Shown: positions 30,319 through 40,856, counted from the first letter of the stretch. The stretch is DNA of 54,125 nucleotides from a virus (IMGVR_UViG_3300020473_000037:1-54125), one strand, 5' to 3'. Notes: generated by a model from the sequence alone, not told the origin. Made by a program: numbers and translations.

Positions 30319-33300
30319 ATGCCACAAAAGACGAATTTAAATATAAATCCTTATTACGACGATTTTAATAAGGAAGATAATTTTTACAAGGTATTATTTA
30401 AACCAGGACAACCTGTTCAGGCTAGAGAGTTAACTACTCTTCAGTCACAGTTACAGAATCAAATAGAGTCTTTTGGTAGTCATATCTTTAAAGAAGGATC
30501 AATGGTGATCCCTGGAAATATTAACTATGATGGACAATATTATTCACTGAAGATAAATAATGACCATTTAGGGATACCTGTATCATTATACACTGATAAA
30601 TTAAAAGGTAAAAGATTAAAGGGAGAAGATACTGGTATTATTGTAAGTGTTGATGATTATAAGTTAGCAGGAGATACTTCAGAAATAACACACCTTACAC
30701 TTTTTGTTAAGTATGTTGAGTCTGGAGAAGATAATACAATATCTACATTAAATGATGGAGAAAATCTATTAGTTGAAGAATCATTTGTTTATGGAAATAC
30801 TCCTATAAATGCGGGAGATTCTGTAGCAACTCTTATTGATACTGATGCTTCATCTACTGGATGTGCAGTTGGAATTTCTTCTGGAGTTTATTTTATTAGA
30901 GGAACATTTGTAGATGTTTCTACTGATAAGTTAGTTTTAGATCCATATTCAAACTCTCCTTCATATAGGGTTGGTTTAGATATCCAAGAGGATATTGTTA
31001 CTGCTAAAGAAGATTCTAAATTATATGATAATGCTAGAGGGTTCTCAAACTTTGCTGCACCAGGTGCTGATAGGTTTAAGATTTCAACTACTCTAATTAA
31101 AAAGAGTCTATCTGATCAAAATGATACTAGTTTTGTAGAATTAGTTCGATTAGATGATGGAGAAATTAAGAAATTACAAAATAAATCACAATATTCAATA
31201 ATTAAGGATTACTTTGCTCAAAGAACTTTCGATGAATCTGGAAGTTATTCGGTAGAGCCATTTGAAGTAGAAATTGCTAATTCATTAAATGATGGTATTT
31301 CTAATGAGGGTGTCTTTAGGTCAACTGAAGTAACAGAACAAGGAAATACACCAACTGATGATTTAATGGCAGTTAAGGTGTCTGCAGGAAAGGCATATGT
31401 TAAAGGATACGATAGTGAAAAGATTGGAACTACTGTATTAGATGTAGAAAAACCAAGAGATACGCAAACTGTAGATTCATCTTTGGTTTCTTATGAATTT
31501 GGTACAAAATTTAGGATTAATCATGTTCTTGGTGTAACACCTACTGCTATTAATACAACTCAGACTATAGGATTATGGAATCAAAGAAGTGCTAGTAATA
31601 CTGCAGGTTCAGGACAACAAATAGGTGATGCTAAAGTTTATGCCTGTAATCTAACTGATAGTCAGTATAAAGATCATACTACTGAATTTGATCTTTATCT
31701 CTTTGATATTCAAACTTGGACGATAGTTACAACTAATAGAAATTTATCTAATATTGAGTTACCTGCAGGTTCTTTTGTTAGGGGTATAAGTAGTGGTGCA
31801 ACTGGATATGCACAATATCAGGGTGGTGGAGATTATACACAGGAACTCACACAAGTTTCTGGTACTTTTGTTAAAGGTGAACAGATCATAATTAATGAAA
31901 ATCCCCAATATACAGCATCATTGATTGCTGTAACCGTATATGGTATTCAAGATATTAAATCAGTTTATCAAGATACTAGTACTCTTTCTGGATATTCTGT
32001 TGACTTTGTAGCAGACACCGTTCTTGAAAATTGGTTACCAGAACAATTTAATGTTGTTAATAATATTAGTATAACTGGTGCTGCTGCTACTGTACCTGGA
32101 AAAAATTGGTCGGGTGTTAAACTGGGATCAGTTATTAAGTATACAAAACCTGCCGCAACAGTACCTACATTTAATAGAATTAGTGCAGTTGCTGCAGACC
32201 TTAATTCAGTAACTCTTGCTAGTTGTCCTAATATAGCTGGTGTATGTGATGGTTCATTAGCACCAATTACTGGTCTTGAGGTATCTTCATTTACTCTAGG
32301 AGCAACAAAAGTTGGTCTTAGCAATACTAAAGGTCTATATGCACCATTAGATAGATCTGATATATCTGATGTAAGTTTAACTAATTCTAATTTAATAGTC
32401 GGAAGTCAAATTACAGGTGAAACCACTAACGGTAGTGGTGTATTAAGTGTTAATATCTCTGCTACTGGCATATCTAGTGCTTTCTTTGAATCATATGATG
32501 CTGAAAGATATAGTGTCACATATTCTAATGGTACTCAAGGTATAATTAATTCTAGTAAATTTATATTGGGTGCAGATGGGCAATCATTTACTATTAATGA
32601 TTTATTAGCTAATCAGAGTAATGTTGTAGTTAATACCACTGTTAAGAAACAAGGTATTAAGAGTAAGAAAAAAGATTTTGTTAGAAGTCAAAGAAAAGAT
32701 GTATTATATACTGCTGTAGGTGTTAATACAGTAGGTAGTGGATTACCTATTAATGGTAGTTATGGTATAAGAATTGAAGATAAGGAAATTTCATTAAATG
32801 TTCCAGATGCGACAAATATAGTTGGTGTATATGAATCAATAGACACTGCAAAACCAATTTTGGATCAATTAGTATTCATTAGTGGTCTTAATTTAAATAC
32901 TGCTTCTATTGTTGGTGAAAGAGTTAGTGGTGCAACTGGTGGAGCAGTAGCACAAATAACTGCCAGAATTAATGCAACTACTATTGAGATTGCTTATCTA
33001 ACTCCAATGAAATTTATAATAGGAGAACTTGTTACTTTCTCTGAATCAAATATTAGTAGTAATCTTCAGAATATAACAGTAGGAAGTTACTTAGATATTA
33101 CTAATAGGTTTACACTAGATAAAGGTCAAAGAGAACAGTATTATGATTATTCGAGAGCAGTTAGAAGAGAGAATTTCCCACCACCATGTAAGACTTTAAG
33201 TATAATCTTCAATAGTTTTGTTGTTCCTAGTGGCGATACTGGTGATGTTTATACTGTAGAATCTTATGATGATGAAAGATTTGGATCCGATGTTCCTCAT

Positions 33301-36300
33301 TTGGCAGATGGATTAAGGACATCAGATACTTTAGACTTTAGACCAAGAGTAGTACCAACTAGTTCTACAGTTGTTTCACCACTTTATCCTGCAAGTAGAG
33401 ATTTTGGAGCAACTGGTAACGTTAATGCATCCTTTATCGTTACTCCAAATGAAAGTTCATTGGTAGGATATACTTATTATCTACCAAGAGTTGATAAGGT
33501 AATGTTAGATACTCTTGGAAATATTTCGGTAGTTAAAGGAACTTCTTCTCCAGATCCACAGGAACCAGCGAATATTGAAAATGCAATGACACTTGCAACG
33601 ATTACGCTTCCTGCATATCTTTATGATCCACAAGATGCAGAAATAAAGCTTGTTGATAATATAAGATATACAATGAGAGATATTGGTGATTTAGAAGATA
33701 GAATTGAAAACTTAGAAATAGTTACTTCATTAAGTTTATTAGAACTTGATACAAAGACTTTCCAAGTTCAAGATGCAGATGGATTATCTAGATTTAAGAC
33801 TGGATTCTTTGTAGATGACTTTAAGAACAATCATTTATTAGATCTATCAGATCCAGATTGTAAGTGTGATATTAATGTTACTAAGAAGGAATTAAATGTT
33901 CCATTAGATTTTTATTCACTTAAACCAGAATTAGCATTAAGACCTGATATTAATACAGCAACTGCTGATTTCTCAACAAATCTAGAGTTATTAGATTCTA
34001 ATGTCAGAAAAACTGGTGATTTAATTACTCTTGATTATTCAGAGAAAGGATGGATTGAACAACCATTAGCTTCTAGAGTAGAGAATGTCAATCCATTTAA
34101 TATGATTGAATTCACTGGAACTATTGATTTAAGTCCATCTACTGATACTTGGATTAGAAATATACAAGTTAGTGGTGGAACAAGAAGAATTACTGGTGGT
34201 TTTGATGGATCATATACTGAAACTATTAAAACTAGTAGTGCTCCAGATACACATATTAGATCAAGAAACGTTGCATTTATTGCAAGAGGATTGAGACCTG
34301 TCGCTAGACATTATCCATTCTTTGATAGTACTAGTGGAATTGATGTAGTTCCAAAACTTGTTGAGGTTTCTATGACAAATGGAACATTTGTCAAAGGTGA
34401 GACTGTAGATGTTTATGCTTCAGATGGAACTCAAGTAGCAGTAATGAGACTTGCTCAACCAGATCATAAAGAAGGTAATATTACCAGTCCTGATGTTACA
34501 TATAACGCAAATCCATATAATACTTCAGTTAGTTTAGGAACTGCTTATTCAGCATCTGCTACTGTTTTAAATATTGATATTAATTCATTAACTGATGAAG
34601 CACAGGGTTCTTATTGGGGATATATTCCAACTGGTACTGGAATTACGGTTTTAGGAAGATCTAGTGGTGCTCAAGCAACAATTAGTGATGTAAGATTAGT
34701 CTGTGACACTTATGGTGATTTATTAGGATCATATTGGTTTAGAGATCCATTAGCAAGTCCTCCACCACCATTAAGATGGAGAACTGGTACTAGAACATTT
34801 AAACTTACATCTAGTTCATCAAATGCTACTCCATTACCTGGAAGTTTATTAATTAGTAGTGGAGAAACAACATATACTGCTACTGGTATAGTAGAGACAT
34901 TTAGAAATACTTTAGTTATTGTAAGAAGACCACCCCCACCACCACAAACTTGTGACCCTCTTGCACAATCATTTACAACCGATGAAACTGGTGCTTTCGT
35001 AACTGCTGTTGATCTTTATTTTGGTAATAAAGATGAAAATGAGAAATTAACAGTTCAAATAAGAACAGTTGAATTAGGTACACCTACAACTCAGGTTGTA
35101 CAGGATTATGCTACTATTACTTTAGATCCATCTCAAATTAATACTTCTCCAAATGCGGAAGTAGCAACTAAAGTAACTTTCCCATCCCCTGTTTATCTAG
35201 AACCACGTACTGAGTATGCAATAGTAATTCTTGCACCAACTACAAATAATTATGAATCGTGGATTGCTCAAATGGGCGAAAGAACTGTAAATACTCAGAG
35301 TTTACCAAATGCAGAATCTGTAATGGTTACTCGTCAGTATGTTGGTGGAAGTCTATTTAAATCGCAAAATGGATCTATTTGGACACCAAGCCAATTTGAA
35401 GATCTTAAGTTTAAACTTTATAAAGCTGAATTTATAACCGATCCAGGTACAGTTTATTTCTATAATCAAAATCTTGGATCTGGATCACATTCTATACCTA
35501 GATTAGATAGTAACGGTATTAAGACACTACCTAGAAAATTAAGAGTTAAACATACTGCTACAACTCATGCAGCAACTCTTGTTAACTTGGGTGTTGGTGC
35601 AAAGGTTAGTGAAGGTGCTGCTGGAGGAACTGGTCCAACTGGAATTGTTGAAAGAGTTGGTGGTCCTATTAATACAGGTACAGTTACTAATCCTGGTACT
35701 GGATATGTTAATGCAACATATACTAATGTTCCACTTTATAATATAACTGGTAATGGTACTGGTGGACAGGCAACAGTTGTTGTTTCAGGTGGAGTTGTTG
35801 CTTCAATAAGTTCTTTTGGTGCAGCAGGTAGTGGTTATATAGCTGGTGATGTTGTAGGTCTTACTACTGCATCTGCTGGATTATCAGGTATTGGTGCAGA
35901 ATTAACTATTACATCCACTGCATCACAAGATACAATGTATCTGAAAGATGTTCACGGTGAAGCATTTACTGCTGGTCAAGATCTAGTTTATTATTCTGGT
36001 GCTAGTAGAGTAGCATTAGGTAGTACTGATGTTGTATCTTCTGCATTAATTGATGACCTTTATACTGGTGATGTTCTTGAAATTAATCAGTATAATCATG
36101 GTATGACTGCAGATCTGAATGTAGTTGAATTATCAAATATTGAACCAAATACTCCTCCTGTTCTTCTAACAGATAATTTGGATATTGGTGATCAAATAAT
36201 TTCTGTTGCAAGTACTGCTGGATTTGTTGATTATGATGGTCAAGCAAATATTGATAAAGGATATGTTAAGATTAATAGTGAAATTATTTACTATGAGAGT

Positions 36301-37380
36301 GTTGGAACCAATCAATTAGGTATTGGAACTAGAGGTGTAGAAGGTACTGTAGAAAGAACTCACGTTGCAAATGATGTTGCATATAAGTGGGAGTTGAATG
36401 GTGTTGGATTGAATAGAATTAATCAAACTCATACATTACCAGCTGCTTTAGGTAATTATAGAACTATTGATAAGTATCACGTACAAATTCCAAGAACTGA
36501 TTTACCTACGGGAGATACTCAGTTAAGCTTTAATAATGAAGCAAATCTTGGTGGAAATAATATATGGGCTTCTCAGAATTTCCAATACAATAAAATTATT
36601 CCACAGTTTAATTTATTAACTCCTAGTGATGAAACTACAATTAGTAGTCAATTAAGATCAGTTTCTGGTACAAGTGCTAGTGGAACTGAAATTTCATTCA
36701 TAGATAAAGGATATGAGAACATTACTCTAAATCAACCAAATAGGTTAACCACACCTAGAATAGTTTGTTCAGAGATTAATGAAACTACTCATTTAACTGC
36801 TTTACCTAAGAGTAGGTCAATGACTCTTGCAGTTCAATTTAATACTACTGATAGTAATCTATCTCCAGTATTAGATACAATGAATGGAGTTATTGTTTAT
36901 GAAAGAAGTAGACTTAATTCTCCAATCTCTGATTATGCTAAGAATGGTGAATCTGACAATCCTTCTGGAGATCCTCATGCAGCAGTTTATATTACAAAGA
37001 GAGTTGATCTAAAGAATCCTGCAACTTCCTTAAAGGTATTAGTTGCTGCTTATAGACATTCTTCTGCTGACTTTAGAGTACTTTATCAACTTATTAAAGA
37101 AGATACTTCAGATGCTGAATTGTCTTGGGATCTATTCCCTGGATATGATAACCTAAATGATTTTGGAACTACTGGTCAAAGAATTATTGATGTTGCTAAG
37201 AATACAGGTCGTGCTGATTACTTTGTTCCTGCAAGTAATGATAATCAATTCTTAGAGTATCAATTTAGTAGTGATGATCTTGTAGCGTTTACTGGATTTA
37301 GAATTAAGTTAGTTGCTAGTGGAACTAATGAAGCATATGCACCAAGATTCCAAGACTTTAGAGTTATTGCTTTAGCATAA
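30319..37380 (+). CDS. DUF4815-type baseplate/fibre protein (2353 aa)
   Basis: The N-terminus (NINPYYDDFNKEDNFYKVLF, then KPGQPVQARELTTLQSQLQNQ and FKEGSMVIPG) is the DUF4815 signature of cyanophage and other virion proteins. It is followed by about 1300 residues of beta-rich sequence. Two proline-rich joints (PLASPPPPLRWR near 1477, RRPPPPPQ near 1541) precede a CDPLAQSFTTDETGAFVTAVDLYFG domain and GxGY repeats (about 1795-1840). The C-terminal domain contains TKRVDLKNPATSLKVLVAAY. By position it may replace gp9/gp10 of T4 as the outer wedge and fibre connector; that is inference. It ends in a TAATG overlap with the next gene. Confidence 0.75.
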   Translation: MPQKTNLNINPYYDDFNKEDNFYKVLFKPGQPVQARELTTLQSQLQNQIESFGSHIFKEGSMVIPGNINYDGQYYSLKINNDHLGIPVSLYTDKLKGKRLKGEDTGIIVSVDDYKLAGDTSEITHLTLFVKYVESGEDNTISTLNDGENLLVEESFVYGNTPINAGDSVATLIDTDASSTGCAVGISSGVYFIRGTFVDVSTDKLVLDPYSNSPSYRVGLDIQEDIVTAKEDSKLYDNARGFSNFAAPGADRFKISTTLIKKSLSDQNDTSFVELVRLDDGEIKKLQNKSQYSIIKDYFAQRTFDESGSYSVEPFEVEIANSLNDGISNEGVFRSTEVTEQGNTPTDDLMAVKVSAGKAYVKGYDSEKIGTTVLDVEKPRDTQTVDSSLVSYEFGTKFRINHVLGVTPTAINTTQTIGLWNQRSASNTAGSGQQIGDAKVYACNLTDSQYKDHTTEFDLYLFDIQTWTIVTTNRNLSNIELPAGSFVRGISSGATGYAQYQGGGDYTQELTQVSGTFVKGEQIIINENPQYTASLIAVTVYGIQDIKSVYQDTSTLSGYSVDFVADTVLENWLPEQFNVVNNISITGAAATVPGKNWSGVKLGSVIKYTKPAATVPTFNRISAVAADLNSVTLASCPNIAGVCDGSLAPITGLEVSSFTLGATKVGLSNTKGLYAPLDRSDISDVSLTNSNLIVGSQITGETTNGSGVLSVNISATGISSAFFESYDAERYSVTYSNGTQGIINSSKFILGADGQSFTINDLLANQSNVVVNTTVKKQGIKSKKKDFVRSQRKDVLYTAVGVNTVGSGLPINGSYGIRIEDKEISLNVPDATNIVGVYESIDTAKPILDQLVFISGLNLNTASIVGERVSGATGGAVAQITARINATTIEIAYLTPMKFIIGELVTFSESNISSNLQNITVGSYLDITNRFTLDKGQREQYYDYSRAVRRENFPPPCKTLSIIFNSFVVPSGDTGDVYTVESYDDERFGSDVPHLADGLRTSDTLDFRPRVVPTSSTVVSPLYPASRDFGATGNVNASFIVTPNESSLVGYTYYLPRVDKVMLDTLGNISVVKGTSSPDPQEPANIENAMTLATITLPAYLYDPQDAEIKLVDNIRYTMRDIGDLEDRIENLEIVTSLSLLELDTKTFQVQDADGLSRFKTGFFVDDFKNNHLLDLSDPDCKCDINVTKKELNVPLDFYSLKPELALRPDINTATADFSTNLELLDSNVRKTGDLITLDYSEKGWIEQPLASRVENVNPFNMIEFTGTIDLSPSTDTWIRNIQVSGGTRRITGGFDGSYTETIKTSSAPDTHIRSRNVAFIARGLRPVARHYPFFDSTSGIDVVPKLVEVSMTNGTFVKGETVDVYASDGTQVAVMRLAQPDHKEGNITSPDVTYNANPYNTSVSLGTAYSASATVLNIDINSLTDEAQGSYWGYIPTGTGITVLGRSSGAQATISDVRLVCDTYGDLLGSYWFRDPLASPPPPLRWRTGTRTFKLTSSSSNATPLPGSLLISSGETTYTATGIVETFRNTLVIVRRPPPPPQTCDPLAQSFTTDETGAFVTAVDLYFGNKDENEKLTVQIRTVELGTPTTQVVQDYATITLDPSQINTSPNAEVATKVTFPSPVYLEPRTEYAIVILAPTTNNYESWIAQMGERTVNTQSLPNAESVMVTRQYVGGSLFKSQNGSIWTPSQFEDLKFKLYKAEFITDPGTVYFYNQNLGSGSHSIPRLDSNGIKTLPRKLRVKHTATTHAATLVNLGVGAKVSEGAAGGTGPTGIVERVGGPINTGTVTNPGTGYVNATYTNVPLYNITGNGTGGQATVVVSGGVVASISSFGAAGSGYIAGDVVGLTTASAGLSGIGAELTITSTASQDTMYLKDVHGEAFTAGQDLVYYSGASRVALGSTDVVSSALIDDLYTGDVLEINQYNHGMTADLNVVELSNIEPNTPPVLLTDNLDIGDQIISVASTAGFVDYDGQANIDKGYVKINSEIIYYESVGTNQLGIGTRGVEGTVERTHVANDVAYKWELNGVGLNRINQTHTLPAALGNYRTIDKYHVQIPRTDLPTGDTQLSFNNEANLGGNNIWASQNFQYNKIIPQFNLLTPSDETTISSQLRSVSGTSASGTEISFIDKGYENITLNQPNRLTTPRIVCSEINETTHLTALPKSRSMTLAVQFNTTDSNLSPVLDTMNGVIVYERSRLNSPISDYAKNGESDNPSGDPHAAVYITKRVDLKNPATSLKVLVAAYRHSSADFRVLYQLIKEDTSDAELSWDLFPGYDNLNDFGTTGQRIIDVAKNTGRADYFVPASNDNQFLEYQFSSDDLVAFTGFRIKLVASGTNEAYAPRFQDFRVIALA

Positions 37381-37580
37381 TGATAAGAGTTGAGGGTCAT
37401 AAGAATCTTTATAGAGATGAAGATTCTGGTGCTATTATAAATCATGATACGAATGGATATTCTGAATATATCAAGATGAGGGATCTGAAAAGATCCCAAA
37501 AAGATGAAATTGATAAATTAAAGAATGAGATTACAGAGATTAAGTCTTTACTTAAGGAGTTAGTTAATAATTCTAATTAG
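37380..37580 (+). CDS. Small conserved coiled-coil protein (66 aa)
   Basis: The N-terminal half (VEGHKNLYRDEDSGAIINHD) is followed by a heptad-rich coiled coil (KDEIDKLKNEITEIKSLLKELV). I remember close relatives in other cyanomyoviruses between the large fibre protein and the neck genes, with no known role. It is coupled by TAATG to the 2353-residue protein. Confidence 0.75.
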   Translation: MIRVEGHKNLYRDEDSGAIINHDTNGYSEYIKMRDLKRSQKDEIDKLKNEITEIKSLLKELVNNSN

Positions 37581-37586
37581 TGTTAG

Positions 37587-37594
37587 CCTAAATA
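37587..37594 (+). promoter_or_regulatory. Late promoter box CCTAAATA
   Basis: Located 30 bases before the 37624 ATG, in the only gap between fibre genes; the same variant as at 12627. A second AT-rich word, TATAAATG at about 37618, includes the start codon itself and cannot serve this gene. Confidence 0.5.
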
Positions 37595-37623
37595 TACTTT
37601 AGATCCTGAAAATATTTTTATAA

Positions 37624-37962
37624 ATGGCAGTTTACGTAAGTAACCTAACCGTAAATACTGGAACAACTTTTTCCCAAATTTTTAATTTGGAAAGTACATC
37701 ATCCAATGCACCCACAGATTTGACTGGATATACCATTCAAGCTCAAATGAGAAAGCATCCTGATGCACCAACAAAGACTGATTTTGTATCTACTATTGTA
37801 TCTCCTTCATCAGGGAGAATTAGAGTAGGTTTAAGTACATCAGCTACTAGAGATCTTGCACCAGGTAGGTATATGTATGATGTATTAATTACAGATCCTG
37901 TAGGAGAAGTAACCAGAGTTGTAGAAGGATCAGTTATGGTTAGGCAAGGAGTGACCAAATAA
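37624..37962 (+). CDS. Beta-sandwich virion protein, BppU/Ig-like (112 aa)
   Basis: An all-beta pattern (TFSQIFNLESTSSNAPTDLT, then YTIQAQMRKHPDA and APGRYMYDVLITDP) resembles the N-terminal domain of phage baseplate upper proteins and Ig-like domains. It likely attaches a fibre or decorates the virion. It is coupled by TAATG to the 37962 gene. Function is inferred from fold pattern and context. Confidence 0.7.
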   Translation: MAVYVSNLTVNTGTTFSQIFNLESTSSNAPTDLTGYTIQAQMRKHPDAPTKTDFVSTIVSPSSGRIRVGLSTSATRDLAPGRYMYDVLITDPVGEVTRVVEGSVMVRQGVTK

Positions 37963-38189
37963 TGGCAGACATTAAAGTAAGAGTTGGACAACAGAACGCT
38001 ATTAAGGTTGCATCCTCATTGGCGGGAAATGTTAGCGGTACTTTATCTGGTCTGAATGATACAAATATTAGTAGCCCGCAAAATGGAATGGTGTTGGTTT
38101 ATAATGCTAGTACTCAGAAATGGGACGCTACATTAGACTTAACTCCAGGAGCAGCACAAAATTTGGACATCAACGGAGGTAGCTTCTAG
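37962..38189 (+). CDS. Small fibre-like protein ending in DINGGSF (75 aa)
   Basis: The segment SPQNGMVLVYNASTQKWDAT and the C-terminal NLDINGGSF resemble the C-terminal ends of cyanophage tail fibre proteins. The following gene ends in VLDGGTF, so the two share a C-terminal tag. It starts in a TAATG overlap and ends 2 bases before the next ATG. Confidence 0.65.
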   Translation: MADIKVRVGQQNAIKVASSLAGNVSGTLSGLNDTNISSPQNGMVLVYNASTQKWDATLDLTPGAAQNLDINGGSF

Positions 38190-38191
38190 AA

Positions 38192-39799
38192 ATGGCAAGT
38201 ATTATACGAATAAAAAGATCGACTGGAACTACTGCCCCAGGTTCTCTAGCATTTGGTGAATTAGGTGCTACTCTAGACGGAAGTGGAACACAAGCAAATA
38301 AAGGTGATAGAGTCTTTATTGGTGATAATGGTGGAAATGTACAAGTAATTGGTGGTAGATATTATACAGACTTATTAAGTATTGCACCAGGTTTAGTTGC
38401 TGGTCAGGCAAACCCAACTGCAGCTGCAAGAGGTTTTGTTCCTATTCTTGACCAAAATCGTAAGGTAGATGAGTGGAATGTAGATAATTTAACATTAAAT
38501 GCTAATACTGTTTCAACTACTAATACTGATGGAGATCTTTATTTAAATACAGATGGTTCTGGTGAAGTTATTATTCCAGATGATAAGTTTTTAACATTTG
38601 GTGATAGTAAAGATGCAAAGATAGAATATGATGAAAATGGAACTGATCAAGTTACTGTTACAGGTGCTGATTGGAGATGGAATATTGCTACAGATTCAGC
38701 AACTAAAGATACAGGTGCTGCTATCTTTGAAGGTGGTGTAGGTATAGAAAAGAGTTTAAATGTTGGTGGTAACTTTACAGTTGCTGGTGTATCAACATTT
38801 ACTGGAATAACTACATTTACAGGTGATCTTTATGTTGGTGGAGATCTCCACGTTGGTGATGATATAGTATTTGATGAGATGACTGCCAGAAACATAAAAG
38901 TTACTGGTATATCTACTTTTGAAGGTAATATATTTCAAACAGGTGGAACATTTACTGCTTTAGATGCAAGATTGGGTGGTGTTGGAATTTCATCTAATAT
39001 AATTTCAACTAAGCAAGGTCATGGAACTACATTGTACATTGACCCATATCCAGATGGTTTAAGTAATGAAGGTACAGTAGTTGTTAAAGGTGACTTACAA
39101 GTAGATGGTACAACTACTACTGTTAATTCTAGTGTTGTATCAGTTAATGATCCTATTTTTGTTATTGGAGATGTAACCAGTAAGAGAACTGTAATGACTA
39201 CAGTTGGATCTGGAACAACTCTAGTTGTATTAGATTCTGTTGTTGGTATTAATACAGGTGATATAGTTACAGGAAGTTCAAGTATTCCAAATAATACTTC
39301 AGTTCATTCTTACATAACTCCCCATAGTGGTAGTGGTATTGGTACTATTTTCATTAGTAATAATACTACTGGTGGTATTGCAACAACAACTCAGTTAACA
39401 CTTACTGCTGCATACGATACTCAGACTGATCGTGGTATCGCTTTTGATTATAATACCAGTTCTGGTACTGGCAATAACAAGAAGGGATTCTTCGGATATT
39501 CTGATGCTGGTGGTGATGGTAGTAACGCACCTGAAAGAGCATTTACTTATGTTCCTGATGCGACTATAACTGGTAATGTAATCAGTGGTACAAGAGGTGC
39601 ATTAGACATCAAGGATATATACTTCCAGACTGGTGATTTTGATGCTACTGGTAATGGTATCGTTTATTTCGATACTACTGGTAAAATGGTAGGTGCAGCA
39701 GCAACAACTGCTGGTATAACTACTTCTAACTTTGTATTAACCACTGATGCTTCTGGTATACCAAAATGGACTAGCGTTCTTGATGGAGGAACCTTCTAA
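38192..39799 (+). CDS. Tail fibre or whisker-like virion protein (535 aa)
   Basis: The N-terminus (ASIIRIKRSTGTTAPGSLAF) is typical of marine phage structural proteins. The middle has regular beta-prism repeats (FTVAGVSTFTGITTFTGDLY, ISTFEGNIFQTGG and similar), the triple-stranded fibre type. The C-terminus (TTDASGIPKWTSVLDGGTF) ends in the tag shared with the previous gene. It probably forms a trimeric fibre on the baseplate or neck. Confidence 0.7.
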   Translation: MASIIRIKRSTGTTAPGSLAFGELGATLDGSGTQANKGDRVFIGDNGGNVQVIGGRYYTDLLSIAPGLVAGQANPTAAARGFVPILDQNRKVDEWNVDNLTLNANTVSTTNTDGDLYLNTDGSGEVIIPDDKFLTFGDSKDAKIEYDENGTDQVTVTGADWRWNIATDSATKDTGAAIFEGGVGIEKSLNVGGNFTVAGVSTFTGITTFTGDLYVGGDLHVGDDIVFDEMTARNIKVTGISTFEGNIFQTGGTFTALDARLGGVGISSNIISTKQGHGTTLYIDPYPDGLSNEGTVVVKGDLQVDGTTTTVNSSVVSVNDPIFVIGDVTSKRTVMTTVGSGTTLVVLDSVVGINTGDIVTGSSSIPNNTSVHSYITPHSGSGIGTIFISNNTTGGIATTTQLTLTAAYDTQTDRGIAFDYNTSSGTGNNKKGFFGYSDAGGDGSNAPERAFTYVPDATITGNVISGTRGALDIKDIYFQTGDFDATGNGIVYFDTTGKMVGAAATTAGITTSNFVLTTDASGIPKWTSVLDGGTF

Positions 39800-39804
39800 A
39801 CACT

Positions 39805-39981
39805 ATGATTGAACAAAATAATGAAGTTGATGTGAACACCTTGATTAAAATTTATAATCAAAAAATTGCTACATTGACAAACCAAAATATACTTTTGGAA
39901 GCAAAATTAAACACCATTAAACAGGATTATTTAAATCTTAAGGAATTACAAGAACAAAAAGATGGCGAAACCAGCAACTAA
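39805..39981 (+). CDS. Small coiled-coil protein (58 aa)
   Basis: The frame carries a single long heptad pattern (LIKIYNQKIATLTNQNILLEAKL...) ending in a charged tail. I remember similar peptides directly before gp13 in cyanophages. It could be a structural connector or chaperone; nothing else can be said. Its end overlaps a 14-codon frame, MAKPATKIEVEQW, starting at 39962. Confidence 0.65.
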   Translation: MIEQNNEVDVNTLIKIYNQKIATLTNQNILLEAKLNTIKQDYLNLKELQEQKDGETSN

Positions 39982-39996
39982 AATTGAGGTAGAACA

Positions 39997-40848
39997 ATGG
40001 TAGGACATGCTGTAGGTAGTAGAAGTTCATTTAGAGAATATTGTCTTAGAAGATTAGGTGCTCCTGTTCTTGAAATTAACGTTGATGATGAGCAAGTAGA
40101 AGATCTAATTGATGATGGTATTCAATTTTTTAATGAACGCCATTTTGATGGTGTTGAAAGAATGTATCTTAAATATGAGATAACACAAGCAGATATTGAT
40201 AGGGGAACTGGAAAAGATACTACTGGAGTTGGTATAGTAACTACTACGGCATCATCTACAAATGTAAGTGGTCTAGGAACAATAACTTCTAATTGGTATG
40301 AAACATCTAATTTCTTAGAAGTTCCAGATTCTGTTCTTGGAGTAGAAAAGATATTTAAATTTGATACTAGTACAATTTCTGGTGGGATGTTTAGTATTAA
40401 ATATCAGTTATTCTTGAATGATTTGTATAGATTCAATTCTGTTGAATTGCTACAATATGCAATGACGAAGAGTTATCTAGAAGATATAGATTTTTTACTT
40501 ACAACAGATAAGCAAATAAGATTTAATAAGAGACAAAATAGATTATATATGGATATTGATTGGGGTCAAGAATCTGTAGGTAATTGGTTAATTTTAGATT
40601 GTTATAGGGCATTAGATCCAGCAACCTATAATAATATATTTAATGATCTTTTCTTAAAACAATATGTAACTTCATTAATCAAAAAACAATGGGGTCAAAA
40701 TTTATTAAAATTTAGAGGAACAAAATTACCAGGTGGAATTGAACTTAATGGTAGAGAAATTTATGATGATGCTGTTAAGGAATTAGATGATATTAAATCA
40801 AGAATGGCACTCGAATATGAGTTACCACCTTATGACTTTATTGGTTAG
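39997..40848 (+). CDS. gp13: Neck protein gp13
   Basis: The conserved core YCLRRLGAPVLEINVDDEQV and the following DDGIQFFNERHFDGVER are characteristic of gp13. At 283 residues it is close to T4 (309). The C-terminal half is helical and basic (FLKQYVTSLIKKQWGQNLLKF). gp13 closes the portal after packaging and joins head to tail. GAGG lies upstream of ATG 39997. The first 12 residues (MVGHAVGSRSSF) look atypical; see the finding on the overlapping mini-frame. Confidence 0.85.
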   Translation: MVGHAVGSRSSFREYCLRRLGAPVLEINVDDEQVEDLIDDGIQFFNERHFDGVERMYLKYEITQADIDRGTGKDTTGVGIVTTTASSTNVSGLGTITSNWYETSNFLEVPDSVLGVEKIFKFDTSTISGGMFSIKYQLFLNDLYRFNSVELLQYAMTKSYLEDIDFLLTTDKQIRFNKRQNRLYMDIDWGQESVGNWLILDCYRALDPATYNNIFNDLFLKQYVTSLIKKQWGQNLLKFRGTKLPGGIELNGREIYDDAVKELDDIKSRMALEYELPPYDFIG

Positions 40849-40856
40849 GGGGACTT

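Noticed and set aside
31968-32324. Minus-strand 118-codon frame inside the DUF4815 protein gene
   Set aside because: No start signals and no promoter; the + strand frame has clear homologous features through the same bases.
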